NCBI RefSeq assembly: GCF_004364435.1
Contig: NZ_SOCT01000001.1
Location: 1,041,936-1,105,935 of the forward strand
Reading direction: 5' to 3'
Length of the DNA stretch: 64,000 nt
DNA from: Pseudomonas sp. LP_7_YM
Lineage (GTDB): Bacteria > Pseudomonadota > Gammaproteobacteria > Pseudomonadales > Pseudomonadaceae
The translations under genes and the position numbers were made by a program. Positions 16,657 through 26,248 of this stretch are shown in pieces; position 1 is the stretch's first letter; every line of letters starts with the position of its first letter. A model generated the notes under the pieces. It was not told where the DNA came from and did no database searches. It saw nothing but the letters and a program-made list of their open reading frames with translations.

Positions 16657-19179
16657 TCACGTATCCAACACCGCAACACCGCGTCGATCCTCGAAAAACG
16701 CTTTGTCGCTGGCGATTCTCGCGGATGCTTTGGGCACGCTTGCATCCTCATTGCCTACCGCATCGATGAACCAGTAGCAATGCCGCACTGCTCGGGTGAT
16801 CGCCACATAGGCCAGGCGCAGCACTTCGTCTTTCTGTGCGGTATCGAAGGCTTCAAGATCGCCCTCCTTGCCCAGCCCGGCCAGTTGGTAAACCTGATTT
16901 TTGTAAGGCGACTGGGTCAAGTGCTGGCAATCCCCGAGCAGGAATACCGCGTCCGCCTGCAGGCCCTTGGAACTGTGGTAGGTCAGTTGCTTGAGACGAC
17001 GCTCGTGCGGCGCCAGTGCATGGTCAGCGCGCATCAGCGCTTGCAGCGGCTCTGGCAGCTTGTTGCGTTCGCTGCCCTTGCGATACAGCAGCAATATCGA
17101 ATCACCGGCGTTGTAGTGTTCGAGCAGGGTCGCCACCAGTCGATCCTCATCACGATCCAGTACCGTGACCGGCAGCAGTTCCTGTTCCAGGCCACTGGCG
17201 CGGGCTTTCTTGCCGCTGATCGCAGGCGCGGCCCGGACGATGTGCTCGGCAGCATCGATGATGTGCTGATGGCTGCGGAAGTTGTCGCTGAGCATGACCT
17301 TGGTGGTCGATGGCGACGAGAACTCCTTGGGGAACTCCATGAAGAATTTCGGTGAACTGCCGCGCCAGCCATAGATCGATTGCCAGTCATCGCCCACACA
17401 CAACAGCGACGAACGCTGCGCGCCACGTCCGGCGTGCAGTGCCGATCCACGGCTGCGCACTTCGCGCAGACTGGCGCGAAGCCAGGACACGATCTGCGGC
17501 GAGACGTCCTGAAACTCGTCGATCATCAGATGTGACAGCGGCCGCAAGCCCTCGTCGCTGACCAGCTTGAGGTTCTCCGGCGACTTCTCGCCGAACAGCG
17601 AGAACATCCGGTTGTAAGTCATCACCGGCGGGGTCTGCTCCAGCAGATGATCTTCGAAGGCTTTCCAGAACAGGCTCAAGGCTTCGAAGAAAAAACGGTC
17701 CGGGTCTTGGTCGAAAAAACTCATCTGCGACACAGCGTCGGGCACATCGAGACCGAGGTTTTCGATGAACCCGGCGGCCGCAACGAAGCAATCGAGCAAC
17801 GGTGCTGCGCTCAGCTCGCCCTTGACCTTGTAATCGAACCCCGGCCCGGCCACGGCAGCCCCGGACAGCGACTGCATCATGCCTCGCGATGCTTCGTAGT
17901 TTTCCAGCCAGATCACCGGCTTGCGGCAGAACGCCTGGAACAGCGTGCGCTTGATCACCCATTCGGCCCAGACCGGCAGTTTGGCATCGGGGCGGCGCAA
18001 GTGCTGGTCCTCGCCGGGGTCGAAACCCAGCACGATCCATGCATCCAGCTCAGCAGCGTAGCCGTGAACATGGAAGCTCAAACCGCTGACCTCAACCGTC
18101 TGGCGCATCGGCTCGACACCCTGAATCGGCCAGGCGCCGGCACGAATCCACAGGTCTTCGATAATGTCGCACAACTCTTCGTCGCGCTTGGCCGACAGGC
18201 CCATCACCGTGATGCGTTTCTGCACGTCCGGGTGGTCGCGGTCCAGTTCCTTGAGCTGCAACGAATGCCTATACAGCGGCGCCATCACCTCGCGGAAACG
18301 TGGGCTGGTAGCATAGAGGTCGCGATAGCACAGGTTCATCTGCTGCCGTTGGGCGTCGTTGATGCGCAGGTCGAACGGGTTACTGTCCGCACCCTCGTCC
18401 AACGGGTTGCCGACAGCCAGCGTGTGAGTCTGGTTAGTGAGGTTCTCGAACGCCTGTAATTGCTCCAAACCCGGCAGGCTGCGAACCAGCGGCAGGATGC
18501 GCGAATGGAACGTGCGCACTACGTCACGGGCCTGGCGCAGGGACAGGTCCTGCCCCCATAGCGCCATGACCTCGATGAGCTTGTTGATGAAGTCCTTGCG
18601 CGACTCGCGGGTGAAGGTCACCACGGTCATGGAATCCAGCTCGAAGCCCAGGTAGTGGTTGAGCAACAGAACCCGCAGTACCAGCGAGGTCGACTTGCCT
18701 GCCCCGGCTCCGGCGATGACATAGGTCGACGGTGTGTCGCTGAAAATCATCTTCCACTGCGCCGCAGTGGGCTGAGCGTGCGACGGTAACTTTTCAGCGA
18801 CGTCGGCCTTGATGCGTTTTTTCAGCTCGCTGGTCAGCGGCAAGCGCCAGTCATCGAACAGATGGTCGTCGACCCGTGGTCCGCGGTGCTCCAGCGGACG
18901 AGTATCGCGAATCACCAACACCTGCCGGCCTTCTTCGATGCCGTCCAGGTGGCCTTCGGCATAGCCCTCGTTCATCCCTTCGACGTGGCCGTTGAGGAAA
19001 CCGTCGGCATGTCCCTGTCTCCACGACGGCACATGTTGGGCCTGCATGCGCGACAGGCTGCGGCCGATCATCCGCGCCAGCAAACGTTTGAAGAATGGCA
19101 GGCGTTCGGGAACAGTCAGATCAGGAGGTAAATCGGCGGCTGGGTCGTGGGGTGGCTCGGCGGGAAAATCGTGCGACAC
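16657..19179 (-). CDS. UvrD/Rep-like superfamily 1 DNA helicase with a Gly-repeat N-terminal extension
   Basis: This is a protein of about 840 residues. After a 130-residue extension comes the helicase: Walker A AGAGAGKST (about residues 156-164), TVVTFTRESRKDFINKL (motif Ia), Walker B in LMIDEFQDVSPQIV, GDDWQSIYGWRGS (motif III), LSDNFRSHQHI (motif IV), LTYHSSKGLQADAVFLLG (motif V) and VAITRAVRHCYWF (motif VI). The order is that of a UvrD 3'-5' DNA translocase. The GTG at 19179 is chosen because GGAG lies 6 bases upstream. Residues 56-84 of the extension have eight glycines spaced exactly four apart, a Yae1/FliH-like repeat. It has no operon partner. Confidence 0.88.
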   Translation of the reverse strand: MSHDFPAEPPHDPAADLPPDLTVPERLPFFKRLLARMIGRSLSRMQAQHVPSWRQGHADGFLNGHVEGMNEGYAEGHLDGIEEGRQVLVIRDTRPLEHRGPRVDDHLFDDWRLPLTSELKKRIKADVAEKLPSHAQPTAAQWKMIFSDTPSTYVIAGAGAGKSTSLVLRVLLLNHYLGFELDSMTVVTFTRESRKDFINKLIEVMALWGQDLSLRQARDVVRTFHSRILPLVRSLPGLEQLQAFENLTNQTHTLAVGNPLDEGADSNPFDLRINDAQRQQMNLCYRDLYATSPRFREVMAPLYRHSLQLKELDRDHPDVQKRITVMGLSAKRDEELCDIIEDLWIRAGAWPIQGVEPMRQTVEVSGLSFHVHGYAAELDAWIVLGFDPGEDQHLRRPDAKLPVWAEWVIKRTLFQAFCRKPVIWLENYEASRGMMQSLSGAAVAGPGFDYKVKGELSAAPLLDCFVAAAGFIENLGLDVPDAVSQMSFFDQDPDRFFFEALSLFWKAFEDHLLEQTPPVMTYNRMFSLFGEKSPENLKLVSDEGLRPLSHLMIDEFQDVSPQIVSWLRASLREVRSRGSALHAGRGAQRSSLLCVGDDWQSIYGWRGSSPKFFMEFPKEFSSPSTTKVMLSDNFRSHQHIIDAAEHIVRAAPAISGKKARASGLEQELLPVTVLDRDEDRLVATLLEHYNAGDSILLLYRKGSERNKLPEPLQALMRADHALAPHERRLKQLTYHSSKGLQADAVFLLGDCQHLTQSPYKNQVYQLAGLGKEGDLEAFDTAQKDEVLRLAYVAITRAVRHCYWFIDAVGNEDASVPKASARIASDKAFFEDRRGVAVLDT

Positions 19180-19457
19180 GCGGGCTCCATGTATCAGCGT
19201 TAAAGAGAGGGCGCCTATGGTCGCCCCATTCGCCGTCAAGCTCCAGCGAAATGCTTGTTGGTCATGGGGTTAGCCGATCAAGTGCAGGTTGTGACGTAAA
19301 AGCAGACACCCCCTAACCATTCAAGTATTCGATTGGAATGACGCAAAACTTACGCTTTTTATCGATGTAATGTGGGTAGATGATGTGGTCATCTACTTAA
19401 GACTCATCAACAGCGGCGCGGCCTAGTCGTCCGGCCCTGCTAATGGAGGCACTGACC

Positions 19458-20156
19458 ATGCTGCAACTTCGTCCTTTCAAATCCCTGGGTGGCGCGGACC
19501 ATGGCTGGCTGAACGCCCATCACCATTTCTCATTCGCCAACTACTACGACCCAAGCCGCATGAGCTGGGGCCAACTGCGGGTCTGGAACGATGATGTGAT
19601 CCAGGCTGGCACTGGTTTCCCGCTTCATCCGCACCGGGACATGGAAATCATCACCTATGTCCGCGAAGGCGCGATCACCCACGAAGACAGCCTGGGCAAC
19701 CGTGGCCGTACCGAAGCAGGCGATGTGCAAGTGATGAGTGCGGGTACTGGTGTGGCTCATAGTGAGTACAACCTGGAATCCGAAGAGACGCGTATTTTCC
19801 AGATCTGGATCATCCCGGATGAGCTTAACGGAGCACCTTCCTGGGGCGCGAAACCCTTCCCGAAAGGCAACCGCGAGGGTTTCGTGACCCTGGCCAGCGG
19901 CAAGGCGGACGACGACATAGCGCTACGCATTCGTGCGAATGCCCGGTTGGTCGCGGCCAATATCAAGGCGGGCGAAACCGCCGAATACCTGCTGGATAAA
20001 GGGCGCCGAGCCTATCTGGTGCCAGCAACGGGCATCATCGAGGTCAACGGTATGCGCGCTGAGGCGCGTGATGGCATCGCCGTTGAAGATGAGCACGTGC
20101 TGCGCGTCACGGCCATCGAAGACAGCGAAATCGTATTGGTGGACGTGGCGGGATAA
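19458..20156 (+). CDS. Pirin family protein (bicupin)
   Basis: This protein of about 232 residues is of the pirin family. The metal-site signature is visible in the N-terminal cupin: FPLHPHRDMEIITYV, then a His in TGVAHSEYN and the usual Glu two residues later. Pirins bind Fe or Zn; some are quercetinases and others are redox-linked regulators, so the role here is open. The ATG at 19458 is chosen with GGAGG 8 bases upstream; an earlier ATG at 19443 would put that site inside the gene. A strong terminator follows. Confidence 0.88.
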   Translation: MLQLRPFKSLGGADHGWLNAHHHFSFANYYDPSRMSWGQLRVWNDDVIQAGTGFPLHPHRDMEIITYVREGAITHEDSLGNRGRTEAGDVQVMSAGTGVAHSEYNLESEETRIFQIWIIPDELNGAPSWGAKPFPKGNREGFVTLASGKADDDIALRIRANARLVAANIKAGETAEYLLDKGRRAYLVPATGIIEVNGMRAEARDGIAVEDEHVLRVTAIEDSEIVLVDVAG

Positions 20157-20174
20157 AACGCTGACGCATGCATG

Positions 20175-20212
20175 AAAAAAGCCCCGGCTTCCTGTGAAGA
20201 CGGGGCTTTTTC
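20175..20212. terminator. Bidirectional rho-independent terminator between pirin gene and hemB-like gene
   Basis: AAAAAAGCCCCGGCTTCCTG pairs with GAAGACGGGGCTTTTT around a short loop. There are A and T runs on both sides, so it can end transcription of the pirin gene on the plus strand and of the hemB-like gene on the minus strand. Confidence 0.85.
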
Positions 20213-20305
20213 TGCTTTGCATCTGAGCGTCTGTGCAGGCCGCTCCCTCCCTTTCATTCACGATCAGACCCGTGCAGACGACTCATCTCTAGCGCATGCA
20301 CACGC

Positions 20306-20331
20306 TTTCGCGAAAGAATTCGCGCTTACAG
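20306..20331 (-). repeat. Degenerate REP-like element
   Basis: TTTCGCGAAAGAATTCGCGC followed by TTACAG resembles a reversed Pseudomonas REP (stem TTCGCGAA...TTCGCG, head CTGTAAG). It is single and lies between the terminator and the 3' end of the hemB-like gene. Confidence 0.45.
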
Positions 20332-20393
20332 ACCCAGCGTGGTGCCCGGCTCCTGCGCGCAGCCTTCGCCGGCAAGCAGGGTGAATGTCGGAC

Positions 20394-21368
20394 TCAGATC
20401 CCGCTCAATGCCAGATCCATTGCGAAGTAGGTGAAGATTAGATCCGCACCCGCACGCTTGATAGCGCCGAGGCTTTCACGGACTACACGGCCTTCGTCGA
20501 TGGCGCCAGCCTGGGCGCCGAACTTGATCATCGCGTACTCGCCGCTGACCTGATACGCCGCCAGCGGCAGGTTCGAGGCCTCGCGGATGTCGCGGATGAT
20601 GTCCAGATAGGCGCCCGCAGGCTTGACCATCAGCGCATCGGCGCCCTCGGCCTCATCCAGCAGCGACTCGCGCAAGGCCTCACGACGGTTCATCGGGTTC
20701 ATCTGGTAGGTTTTACGGTCGCCCTGGAGCGCCGAGCCGCCTGCTTCACGGAACGGGCCGTAGAGCGATGAGGCGAACTTGGTGGAGTACGCCATGATCG
20801 GTGTCTGGGTAAAACCCGCAGCATCCAGCGCTGCACGGATGGCCCTGACCTGCCCGTCCATCGCCGCCGAGGGTGCGATCACATCGGCACCGGCGCGAGC
20901 GGCCATCACCGCCTGCTTGCCAAGGTTCTCGATGGTCGCATCGTTGTCGACGTGGGCACCGTGCATCACGCCGCAATGGCCGTGGTCGGTGTATTCACAA
21001 AAGCAGGTATCGGACATCACGATCATGTCCGGCACCGCGTCTTTGATGGTGCGAGAAATCCGCGAGACCAGACCCTTTTCCTGCCAGGTGTCACTGCCGC
21101 TGGCGTCCAGGTGGTGGGAGACGCCGAAGGTCATCACCGACTTGATCCCGGCACGGGCGTAGCGCTCGACTTCCTGAGCCAGTTTCGACTCTGGAATGCG
21201 ACTCACGCCAGGCATGCTGTTGATCGGCACGAAGTCATCGACTTCTTCTTCAACGAAAATCGGCAGCACCAGGTCATTAAGCGTGAACTCGGTTTCCTGG
21301 AACAGCGTGCGGAAATTGGCGTTGCTGCGCAGGCGACGTGGACGAGCGGCGGGAAACAGACTGGACAT
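20394..21368 (-). CDS. hemB: Delta-aminolevulinic acid dehydratase (porphobilinogen synthase), zinc-type cysteines
   Basis: This 324-residue TIM-barrel enzyme condenses two 5-aminolevulinates to porphobilinogen in tetrapyrrole synthesis. Both active-site lysines are visible: [13 protein letters not shown] (K197) and [12 protein letters not shown] (K249, Schiff base). Residues 119-133 read [15 protein letters not shown], with Cys 122, 124 and 132 in the arrangement of the zinc site of E. coli and animal enzymes. The main Pseudomonas HemB is the Mg-dependent type that lacks these cysteines, so this is probably a second paralogue. It shares a terminator region with the convergent pirin gene. Confidence 0.9.
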   Translation of the reverse strand: MSSLFPAARPRRLRSNANFRTLFQETEFTLNDLVLPIFVEEEVDDFVPINSMPGVSRIPESKLAQEVERYARAGIKSVMTFGVSHHLDASGSDTWQEKGLVSRISRTIKDAVPDMIVMSDTCFCEYTDHGHCGVMHGAHVDNDATIENLGKQAVMAARAGADVIAPSAAMDGQVRAIRAALDAAGFTQTPIMAYSTKFASSLYGPFREAGGSALQGDRKTYQMNPMNRREALRESLLDEAEGADALMVKPAGAYLDIIRDIREASNLPLAAYQVSGEYAMIKFGAQAGAIDEGRVVRESLGAIKRAGADLIFTYFAMDLALSGI

Positions 21369-21700
21369 GGCGGTTCCTGAGCGAAGAGGTGTGGACAGCG
21401 ACAGACTGGACGGGGCTGGTCGCTAACAATGGCGCGAAGCTTATTCCTGCATCGCTCCGGATTCAAATATCGGGGCGATAAAGAGAATTGTTGGACGCGC
21501 AAAAGTAGGGCTTGAGCCATCGACGAAATCAGGCCCGTAGGCCCGCCAGCTCAGCTACCGGCGGATATAGCTGCTTTGACAGTTAAAGCCTGCGGGTGCG
21601 CTGATTGACCGCACCTGCGGCAAATGCCTCCAGGGCTGTGTCGGAACTGCGCATGGCGCAACGGCTCGCAATGGGTGGCGGGCGCGAGGTTTCGACCGCT
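21369..21700. other. Gene-free stretch upstream of the hemB-like gene
   Basis: About 330 bp. An imperfect GC-rich hairpin (TGCGGGTGCG at 21591 with CGCACCTGCG at 21610) lies in its distal part, without a T run. I see no gene; it should include the promoter of the hemB-like gene and the end of the acetyltransferase transcript. Confidence 0.45.
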
Positions 21701-22231
21701 TCAGCCTGGCAGGTTGTCATCGCCCTCACCCAGTGGGCGCTGCATGATCACCGTATCCAGCCAGCGCCCATGCTTGAAGCCCACCGATTCGAGTACGCCA
21801 GCCTTGCGAAAGCCCAGGCGCTCGTGGAGCCGGATCGATGCGATATTTTCACTGTTGCCGATGATCGCCACCATTTGCCGCCTGCCGCCTTCGATGCAAC
21901 GCTCAATAATTAGGTTCAACAGCGCACTGCCAATTCCCAGACCTGCCCTGCCTTCACGGACATACACCGAATCCTCGACGGTGAAGCGATAGGCTGGCCG
22001 TGGCCGGTAGAGCGTGGCGTAGCCGTACCCGACGACCTCGCCGTCGAGCTTGGCGACCAGATAAGGCAATCCGATGGCGCAGATATCCTCACGGCGCTTG
22101 AGCATCTGTTCAAGGGTCGGCGGCTCCAGTTCAAAGCTGGCCGTGCCGTACTGCACGTGGTGGGCGTAGATCGCCTGCACTGCGTGCATGTCATTTTCGC
22201 TGGCGTCGCGCAGGATCAGGTTTTGGGACAT
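21701..22231 (-). CDS. GNAT N-acetyltransferase, phosphinothricin acetyltransferase-like
   Basis: This 176-residue acetyl-CoA-dependent N-acetyltransferase has a layout matching the PAT/YncA/MddA group. It starts with LRDASENDMHAVQAIYAHHV, has GTASFELEPPTLEQM, and the acetyl-CoA motif VREGRAGLGIGSALLN (R/Q-x-x-G-x-G/A), ending with a GFKHGRWLDTVIMQR strand. Relatives acetylate methionine sulfoximine, sulfone or phosphinothricin. It is divergent from a LysR regulator gene with about 110 bp between, so that regulator may control it. Confidence 0.86.
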   Translation of the reverse strand: MSQNLILRDASENDMHAVQAIYAHHVQYGTASFELEPPTLEQMLKRREDICAIGLPYLVAKLDGEVVGYGYATLYRPRPAYRFTVEDSVYVREGRAGLGIGSALLNLIIERCIEGGRRQMVAIIGNSENIASIRLHERLGFRKAGVLESVGFKHGRWLDTVIMQRPLGEGDDNLPG

Positions 22232-22339
22232 TCAGAGGGTCTCGATGGTGGATATGAATGCTGATGACAGAATGATGACGCACCGCCTGACCTAAACAAA
22301 GCTATGATTCGTCATCTTTAGCATAAGTAAAACTTTGGC

Positions 22340-23227
22340 ATGAAACGCCTCAATCTCAATCATTTGCACACCTTTGCCCAGGTCATGGAACACGGCAGTT
22401 TTTCCGCTGCGGGCGAGCGCCTTGGCCTGACCCAACCGGCGGTCAGCCTGCATATTCGCCAACTGGAAGCGCGCCTGAACCTGCGTCTGATCGAACGGGT
22501 CGGCAAGCGCGTCAAGCCCACTTCGGCCGGTACAACCTTGCTCGAACACATCGGGCGCATCGACGCGGTGATCGAAGCCGCCCTGTTGGACCTGTCTGGC
22601 CACGCCCAGGGTATCGCCGGGCAGATCGCTATCGGCACGGGGGCCACCGCCTGCATTCACCTGCTGCCGCCACTCCTGCGTGCCTTGCGCCTGCAATTTC
22701 CGGCGCTGGACGTGCGCGTGAGTACCGGAAATACCGATGCCATCCTGCGCGCCGTCGAAGAAAACCGGCTGGATGTCGCACTGGTCACGCTGCCTGCCTC
22801 GGGGCGAAGCCTGTCGATCAACCCGCTGCTGGAGGACGAGTTCGTGGCGATTTTCAGCACCGATCAACCTGACCTGCCATCGTTGCTGACGCCGCAGCTC
22901 CTTGAAAGCATACCGCTGGTGGTTTTTGAAGCGGGCAGCAGCACGCGTTTGTTGATCGATGAGTGGTTCCTGCTGGCCGGCCTGCGCGTCAAACCGGTGA
23001 TGGAGCTGGGCAGCATCGAGGCCATCAAGGAAATGGTTGCAGCGGGTCTGGGTTACAGCATCGTGCCGTACCTGTCGGTGGCCGCAGCCCACCACCGCCG
23101 CGGCTTGCGCATCCAGCCGTTGACACCGTCCCTGACACGCACGCTGGGCATTGTGCTGCGTCAGGACAAGCCCGTGAACAAGGCGCTGCGTCAGGTGCTC
23201 GAAGCGCTGCAGACGCTGAGCCCCTGA
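22340..23227 (+). CDS. LysR-family transcriptional regulator
   Basis: This 295-residue regulator has the LysR helix-turn-helix at residues 3-62 (LNLNHLHTFAQVMEHGSFSA, then RLGLTQPAVSLHIRQLE) and an effector domain starting near GQIAIGTGATACIHLLPPLL. The divergent acetyltransferase gene is the obvious candidate target. The methyltransferase gene begins 49 bp downstream on the same strand and may be co-transcribed. The effector cannot be inferred. Confidence 0.88.
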   Translation: MKRLNLNHLHTFAQVMEHGSFSAAGERLGLTQPAVSLHIRQLEARLNLRLIERVGKRVKPTSAGTTLLEHIGRIDAVIEAALLDLSGHAQGIAGQIAIGTGATACIHLLPPLLRALRLQFPALDVRVSTGNTDAILRAVEENRLDVALVTLPASGRSLSINPLLEDEFVAIFSTDQPDLPSLLTPQLLESIPLVVFEAGSSTRLLIDEWFLLAGLRVKPVMELGSIEAIKEMVAAGLGYSIVPYLSVAAAHHRRGLRIQPLTPSLTRTLGIVLRQDKPVNKALRQVLEALQTLSP

Positions 23228-23275
23228 TTGGGTTTAGAATGCCGCCCTTCCTCACTGCCGACCCGCTGCCCACCG

Positions 23276-24229
23276 ATGAATGCCGACGCACTGAACACCC
23301 TCACCGAGCATCTGCTCACCGCCCTGGCCCCTGCACCCGCAGAAACCCGACGCTTGTTCCATGGCCGTGGGCGACGCTGGCCAGGGCTTGAGCAACTGAC
23401 CGTGGACTGGATGCAAGGGGTGCTGCTGGTGTCGTTGTTCAAAGAACCCGCCACAGATGAACTGCATGCACTGAAAACACGGCTGCTCGACCTGACCCGG
23501 CAGCAAACCTGGAAAGACACTCAGGCCCACACCCTGCTGCTGCAACATCGCTACCTGCCCGACAGCCACACCGAAACGCTGACGGGCAAGATGCCGGATG
23601 AGTGGACGCTGACCGAGGGTGGTTTGCGCTACCTCGTGGATTTGGGCAAGAAGCAGAACTGCGGGCTATTTCTGGACATGCGCTATGGCCGGGACTGGGT
23701 GCGCGCCAACGCTGGCGGCAAGCGCGTCCTGAACCTGTTCGCTTACACCTGTGGCTTTTCAGTGGCGGCGATTGCCGGTGGCGCGCAATCGGTGGTCAAC
23801 GTGGACATGTCACGCGCAGCCTTGAGCCGGGGTCGCGATAACCACCGTCTGAACGGCCATGACCTGAACAAGGTCGGCTTTCTCGGCCATGAATTGTTCA
23901 AGTCGTGGGGTAAGGTAAAGAGTGGTGGGCCTTACGATTTGGTGATCATCGACCCGCCGTCGTTCCAGAAGGGCAGCTTTCTGCTGACCAAGGATTACCA
24001 GCGCGTGTTGCGCAAGCTCCCGGAATTACTAAGTAGCGAAGGCACGGTGCTGGCTTGCATGAATGACCCGGCCCTGGGTGCGGATTTTCTGATCGAGGGT
24101 GTGACGCGTGAAGCGCCAGGGTTGCGTTTTGAACAGCGGCTGAACAACCCGCCGGAGTTTGCCGATATCGAGCCCGGTGGCGGGCTAAAGGTACTCGTGT
24201 TCCGCCAGCAAAGCGGCGCAGAGCTATAA
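23276..24229 (+). CDS. Class I SAM-dependent methyltransferase (RlmI-like)
   Basis: This protein of about 317 residues has a C-terminal Rossmann methyltransferase domain. The SAM motif I region is GKRVLNLFAYTCGFSVAAI, followed by VVNVDMSRAALSRGRDN. Motif IV is the NPPF-like sequence DLVIIDPPSFQKGSF, as in RlmI/RlmK-type rRNA cytosine or guanine methyltransferases. The ATG at 23276 begins the conserved part and excludes a 16-residue in-frame extension. The substrate is probably RNA but is not certain. It is convergent with the chemoreceptor gene. Confidence 0.85.
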   Translation: MNADALNTLTEHLLTALAPAPAETRRLFHGRGRRWPGLEQLTVDWMQGVLLVSLFKEPATDELHALKTRLLDLTRQQTWKDTQAHTLLLQHRYLPDSHTETLTGKMPDEWTLTEGGLRYLVDLGKKQNCGLFLDMRYGRDWVRANAGGKRVLNLFAYTCGFSVAAIAGGAQSVVNVDMSRAALSRGRDNHRLNGHDLNKVGFLGHELFKSWGKVKSGGPYDLVIIDPPSFQKGSFLLTKDYQRVLRKLPELLSSEGTVLACMNDPALGADFLIEGVTREAPGLRFEQRLNNPPEFADIEPGGGLKVLVFRQQSGAEL

Positions 24230-24234
24230 ACCAG

Positions 24235-24274
24235 AAGCTGCAAGAGAGGCGCTTACGATCTCGCCTTGCAGCTT
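24235..24274. repeat. Perfect 10-bp inverted repeat between convergent genes
   Basis: AAGCTGCAAG (24235-24244) and CTTGCAGCTT (24265-24274) are exact inverse complements around a 20-base loop. It lies between the ends of two convergent genes, so it may work as a factor-assisted bidirectional terminator. There is no T run. Confidence 0.5.
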
Positions 24275-24291
24275 GGCATTCACCTGCGCTT

Positions 24292-25911
24292 TTAAGCGCT
24301 GAGACGCGAAATCACGTCGTTCAACCCTGCCGACAAGCCATGCAGATCAACGCTGGCAGCCTGGGTGCGCTGTACGTTGCTCTGGTTGGTGGTGGCGATG
24401 GCAGTGATTTCCGTGAGGTTGCGCGAGATGTCTTCGGCCACGGAAGTCTGCTCTTCGGCTGCCGTAGCGATCTGCCGGTTCATGTCGCGTATCGCCTCGA
24501 CCGCTGTGGTAATGCGTGCCAGCGAAGAGCCGGCCAGCGTCACCTGATCGACACTTTCCTGACTGCGCGACTGCCCGTTTTCAATGGCATGCGCAGCATC
24601 GATGGCGCCGGTCTGGACCGAGCTGATGATCTGGTTGATTTCCGCAGTCGACGCCGCTGTGCGCTGGGCCAGCGTACGTACTTCATCGGCCACTACTGCG
24701 AAACCCCGGCCTGCATCCCCGGCTCGGGCAGCCTCGATCGCTGCGTTCAATGCCAGCAAATTGGTTTGCTCGGCGATGCCACGAATCACCTCCAGGACCT
24801 TGCCGATCCGGCCGCTGTCGCTTTCCAGGCGGCGAATGACATCGGCGGTGTTGCTGATTTCGGCGCGCATTCGAGTAATCGCGGTAATGGTTGCGTCCAT
24901 GACCTTGCCACCCTCCTGCGAGCTGCGGTCTGCCTCATCGGCAGCGTGCGCGGCCTGGGCGGCGTGACGGGCGACTTCCTGGGCAGTGGCCGACATCTCG
25001 GTCATCGCCGTGGCCACCTGATCGGTGCGCTCGAACTGCTCGTTAGTGCCCTGCGCCATCAACGCCGCGATGGCTTTCAACTCACCACCGGCGCTGTCCA
25101 GATCGGTGGTACTGCGTTTGAGCCGAGTGAACGTGTCGGCAAGGAAGTCGCGCAAGGTGTTGGCTGCAATCGCCAGCCGCCCCAGTTCATCCTGCCGCGT
25201 CACGTTGACCCGTTCACTGAAATGACCCTGGCTCAGTTGCGCGACGTAATCGATCAACAGGCTGATCGGCTTGACGATATTGCGGTTGACCATCCACAGC
25301 GCCAGGATGCCCACCAGCAAGGCTGACGCCAGCATCACGACAGTGCCGATGAGGATGGTACGGTCGGCGGCGTGGCTGATGACCAGTGATTGCTGATCAC
25401 TGAGTTTGCGCAGGCTGACCACCAGCCCGCTCATTTGATCACTGGTAGAGCGGTCTACCCCATTGACCGCCTGATCGCCCGCAACCGGATCGGCACCGGC
25501 CGCCACGAACGCATCGCGAGCCTTGCGATAGGCAACGCCCAGCGCTCGATGATCCTCACGCAGTTGGTCGACTTGCGCTTTGGAGGTGGCGTCCAGACCG
25601 TTGACAGCACCCAAACGGCCCAGCGTGTCCTGAACCTGACGTTCCTGATCTTCGAACTGCGCCCAGAGCTTGTCGCGCTCGGCGGGTTGTTTGCCACGTA
25701 GCAGAACGTTCTTCCACTCCTGGACCTGAACCTTGAATTGCAGGTTGGCCTGATCGACCAGTTGCGAGGCATGCAACGGTCCGTCCAGGAGGCCTCGATA
25801 GGCGTGCACATTGCTGGAAAGAAACTGGAAACAGGCCAGGGCGATCAGCAACACCAGCACCAGGCTGCCGCTAAGCAGTGCCAGAATCTGCAATTTGAGG
25901 GATTTGGACAT
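24292..25911 (-). CDS. Methyl-accepting chemotaxis protein
   Basis: This chemoreceptor of 539 residues has a first transmembrane helix at about residues 7-30, a helical periplasmic sensor of about 150 residues, and a second membrane helix ([19 protein letters not shown]). A HAMP domain follows, starting near [12 protein letters not shown], then a long coiled-coil signalling domain. The hairpin tip contacting CheA/CheW is [20 protein letters not shown]. The sensor is mostly helical, as in four-helix-bundle types; the ligand is unknown. The C-terminus has no CheB/CheR-tethering pentapeptide. The ATG at 25911 is chosen as the start of the charged leader before the first helix. Confidence 0.9.
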   Translation of the reverse strand: MSKSLKLQILALLSGSLVLVLLIALACFQFLSSNVHAYRGLLDGPLHASQLVDQANLQFKVQVQEWKNVLLRGKQPAERDKLWAQFEDQERQVQDTLGRLGAVNGLDATSKAQVDQLREDHRALGVAYRKARDAFVAAGADPVAGDQAVNGVDRSTSDQMSGLVVSLRKLSDQQSLVISHAADRTILIGTVVMLASALLVGILALWMVNRNIVKPISLLIDYVAQLSQGHFSERVNVTRQDELGRLAIAANTLRDFLADTFTRLKRSTTDLDSAGGELKAIAALMAQGTNEQFERTDQVATAMTEMSATAQEVARHAAQAAHAADEADRSSQEGGKVMDATITAITRMRAEISNTADVIRRLESDSGRIGKVLEVIRGIAEQTNLLALNAAIEAARAGDAGRGFAVVADEVRTLAQRTAASTAEINQIISSVQTGAIDAAHAIENGQSRSQESVDQVTLAGSSLARITTAVEAIRDMNRQIATAAEEQTSVAEDISRNLTEITAIATTNQSNVQRTQAASVDLHGLSAGLNDVISRLSA

Positions 25912-26248
25912 AGGAAGAAGCTCATCAGGGAGGACTACCACCTTGGAAGGGAGGTCGATACGACGCTTTCCAAGGAAGGTTTGCTTGCCACATCCCTGTG
26001 CCGTCGTATAGAAAACGGCGGGCTTATGTCACTAGATTCGACCTCGCGGCGAAGTTCTTTAAGCGGCCCGCGACACATCCCGACAGGCGGTCAGGAGGCC
26101 TCATATGCACCTTTTGCTGGCAGGACTGATCAGGGATTTTTGCATCAGCCAACGCGCTGAGCACCACGGCGTTTTGACAGGTCTATGGCGAGCCATGGAT
26201 ACCTTGACCCTGTCTCAATGCGGTCCGGTTGGGCTGAGCTGAGTGCAA
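25912..26248. other. Gene-free stretch between chemoreceptor and IclR regulator genes
   Basis: About 340 bp. It should contain the chemoreceptor promoter and the end of the iclR-type gene. I see no tRNA, clear hairpin or repeat in it. Confidence 0.45.

Noticed and set aside
19180..19239. Extension of the helicase frame upstream of GTG 19179
   Set aside because: GGAG lies six bases before the GTG at 19179, and the upstream residues are not helicase-like.
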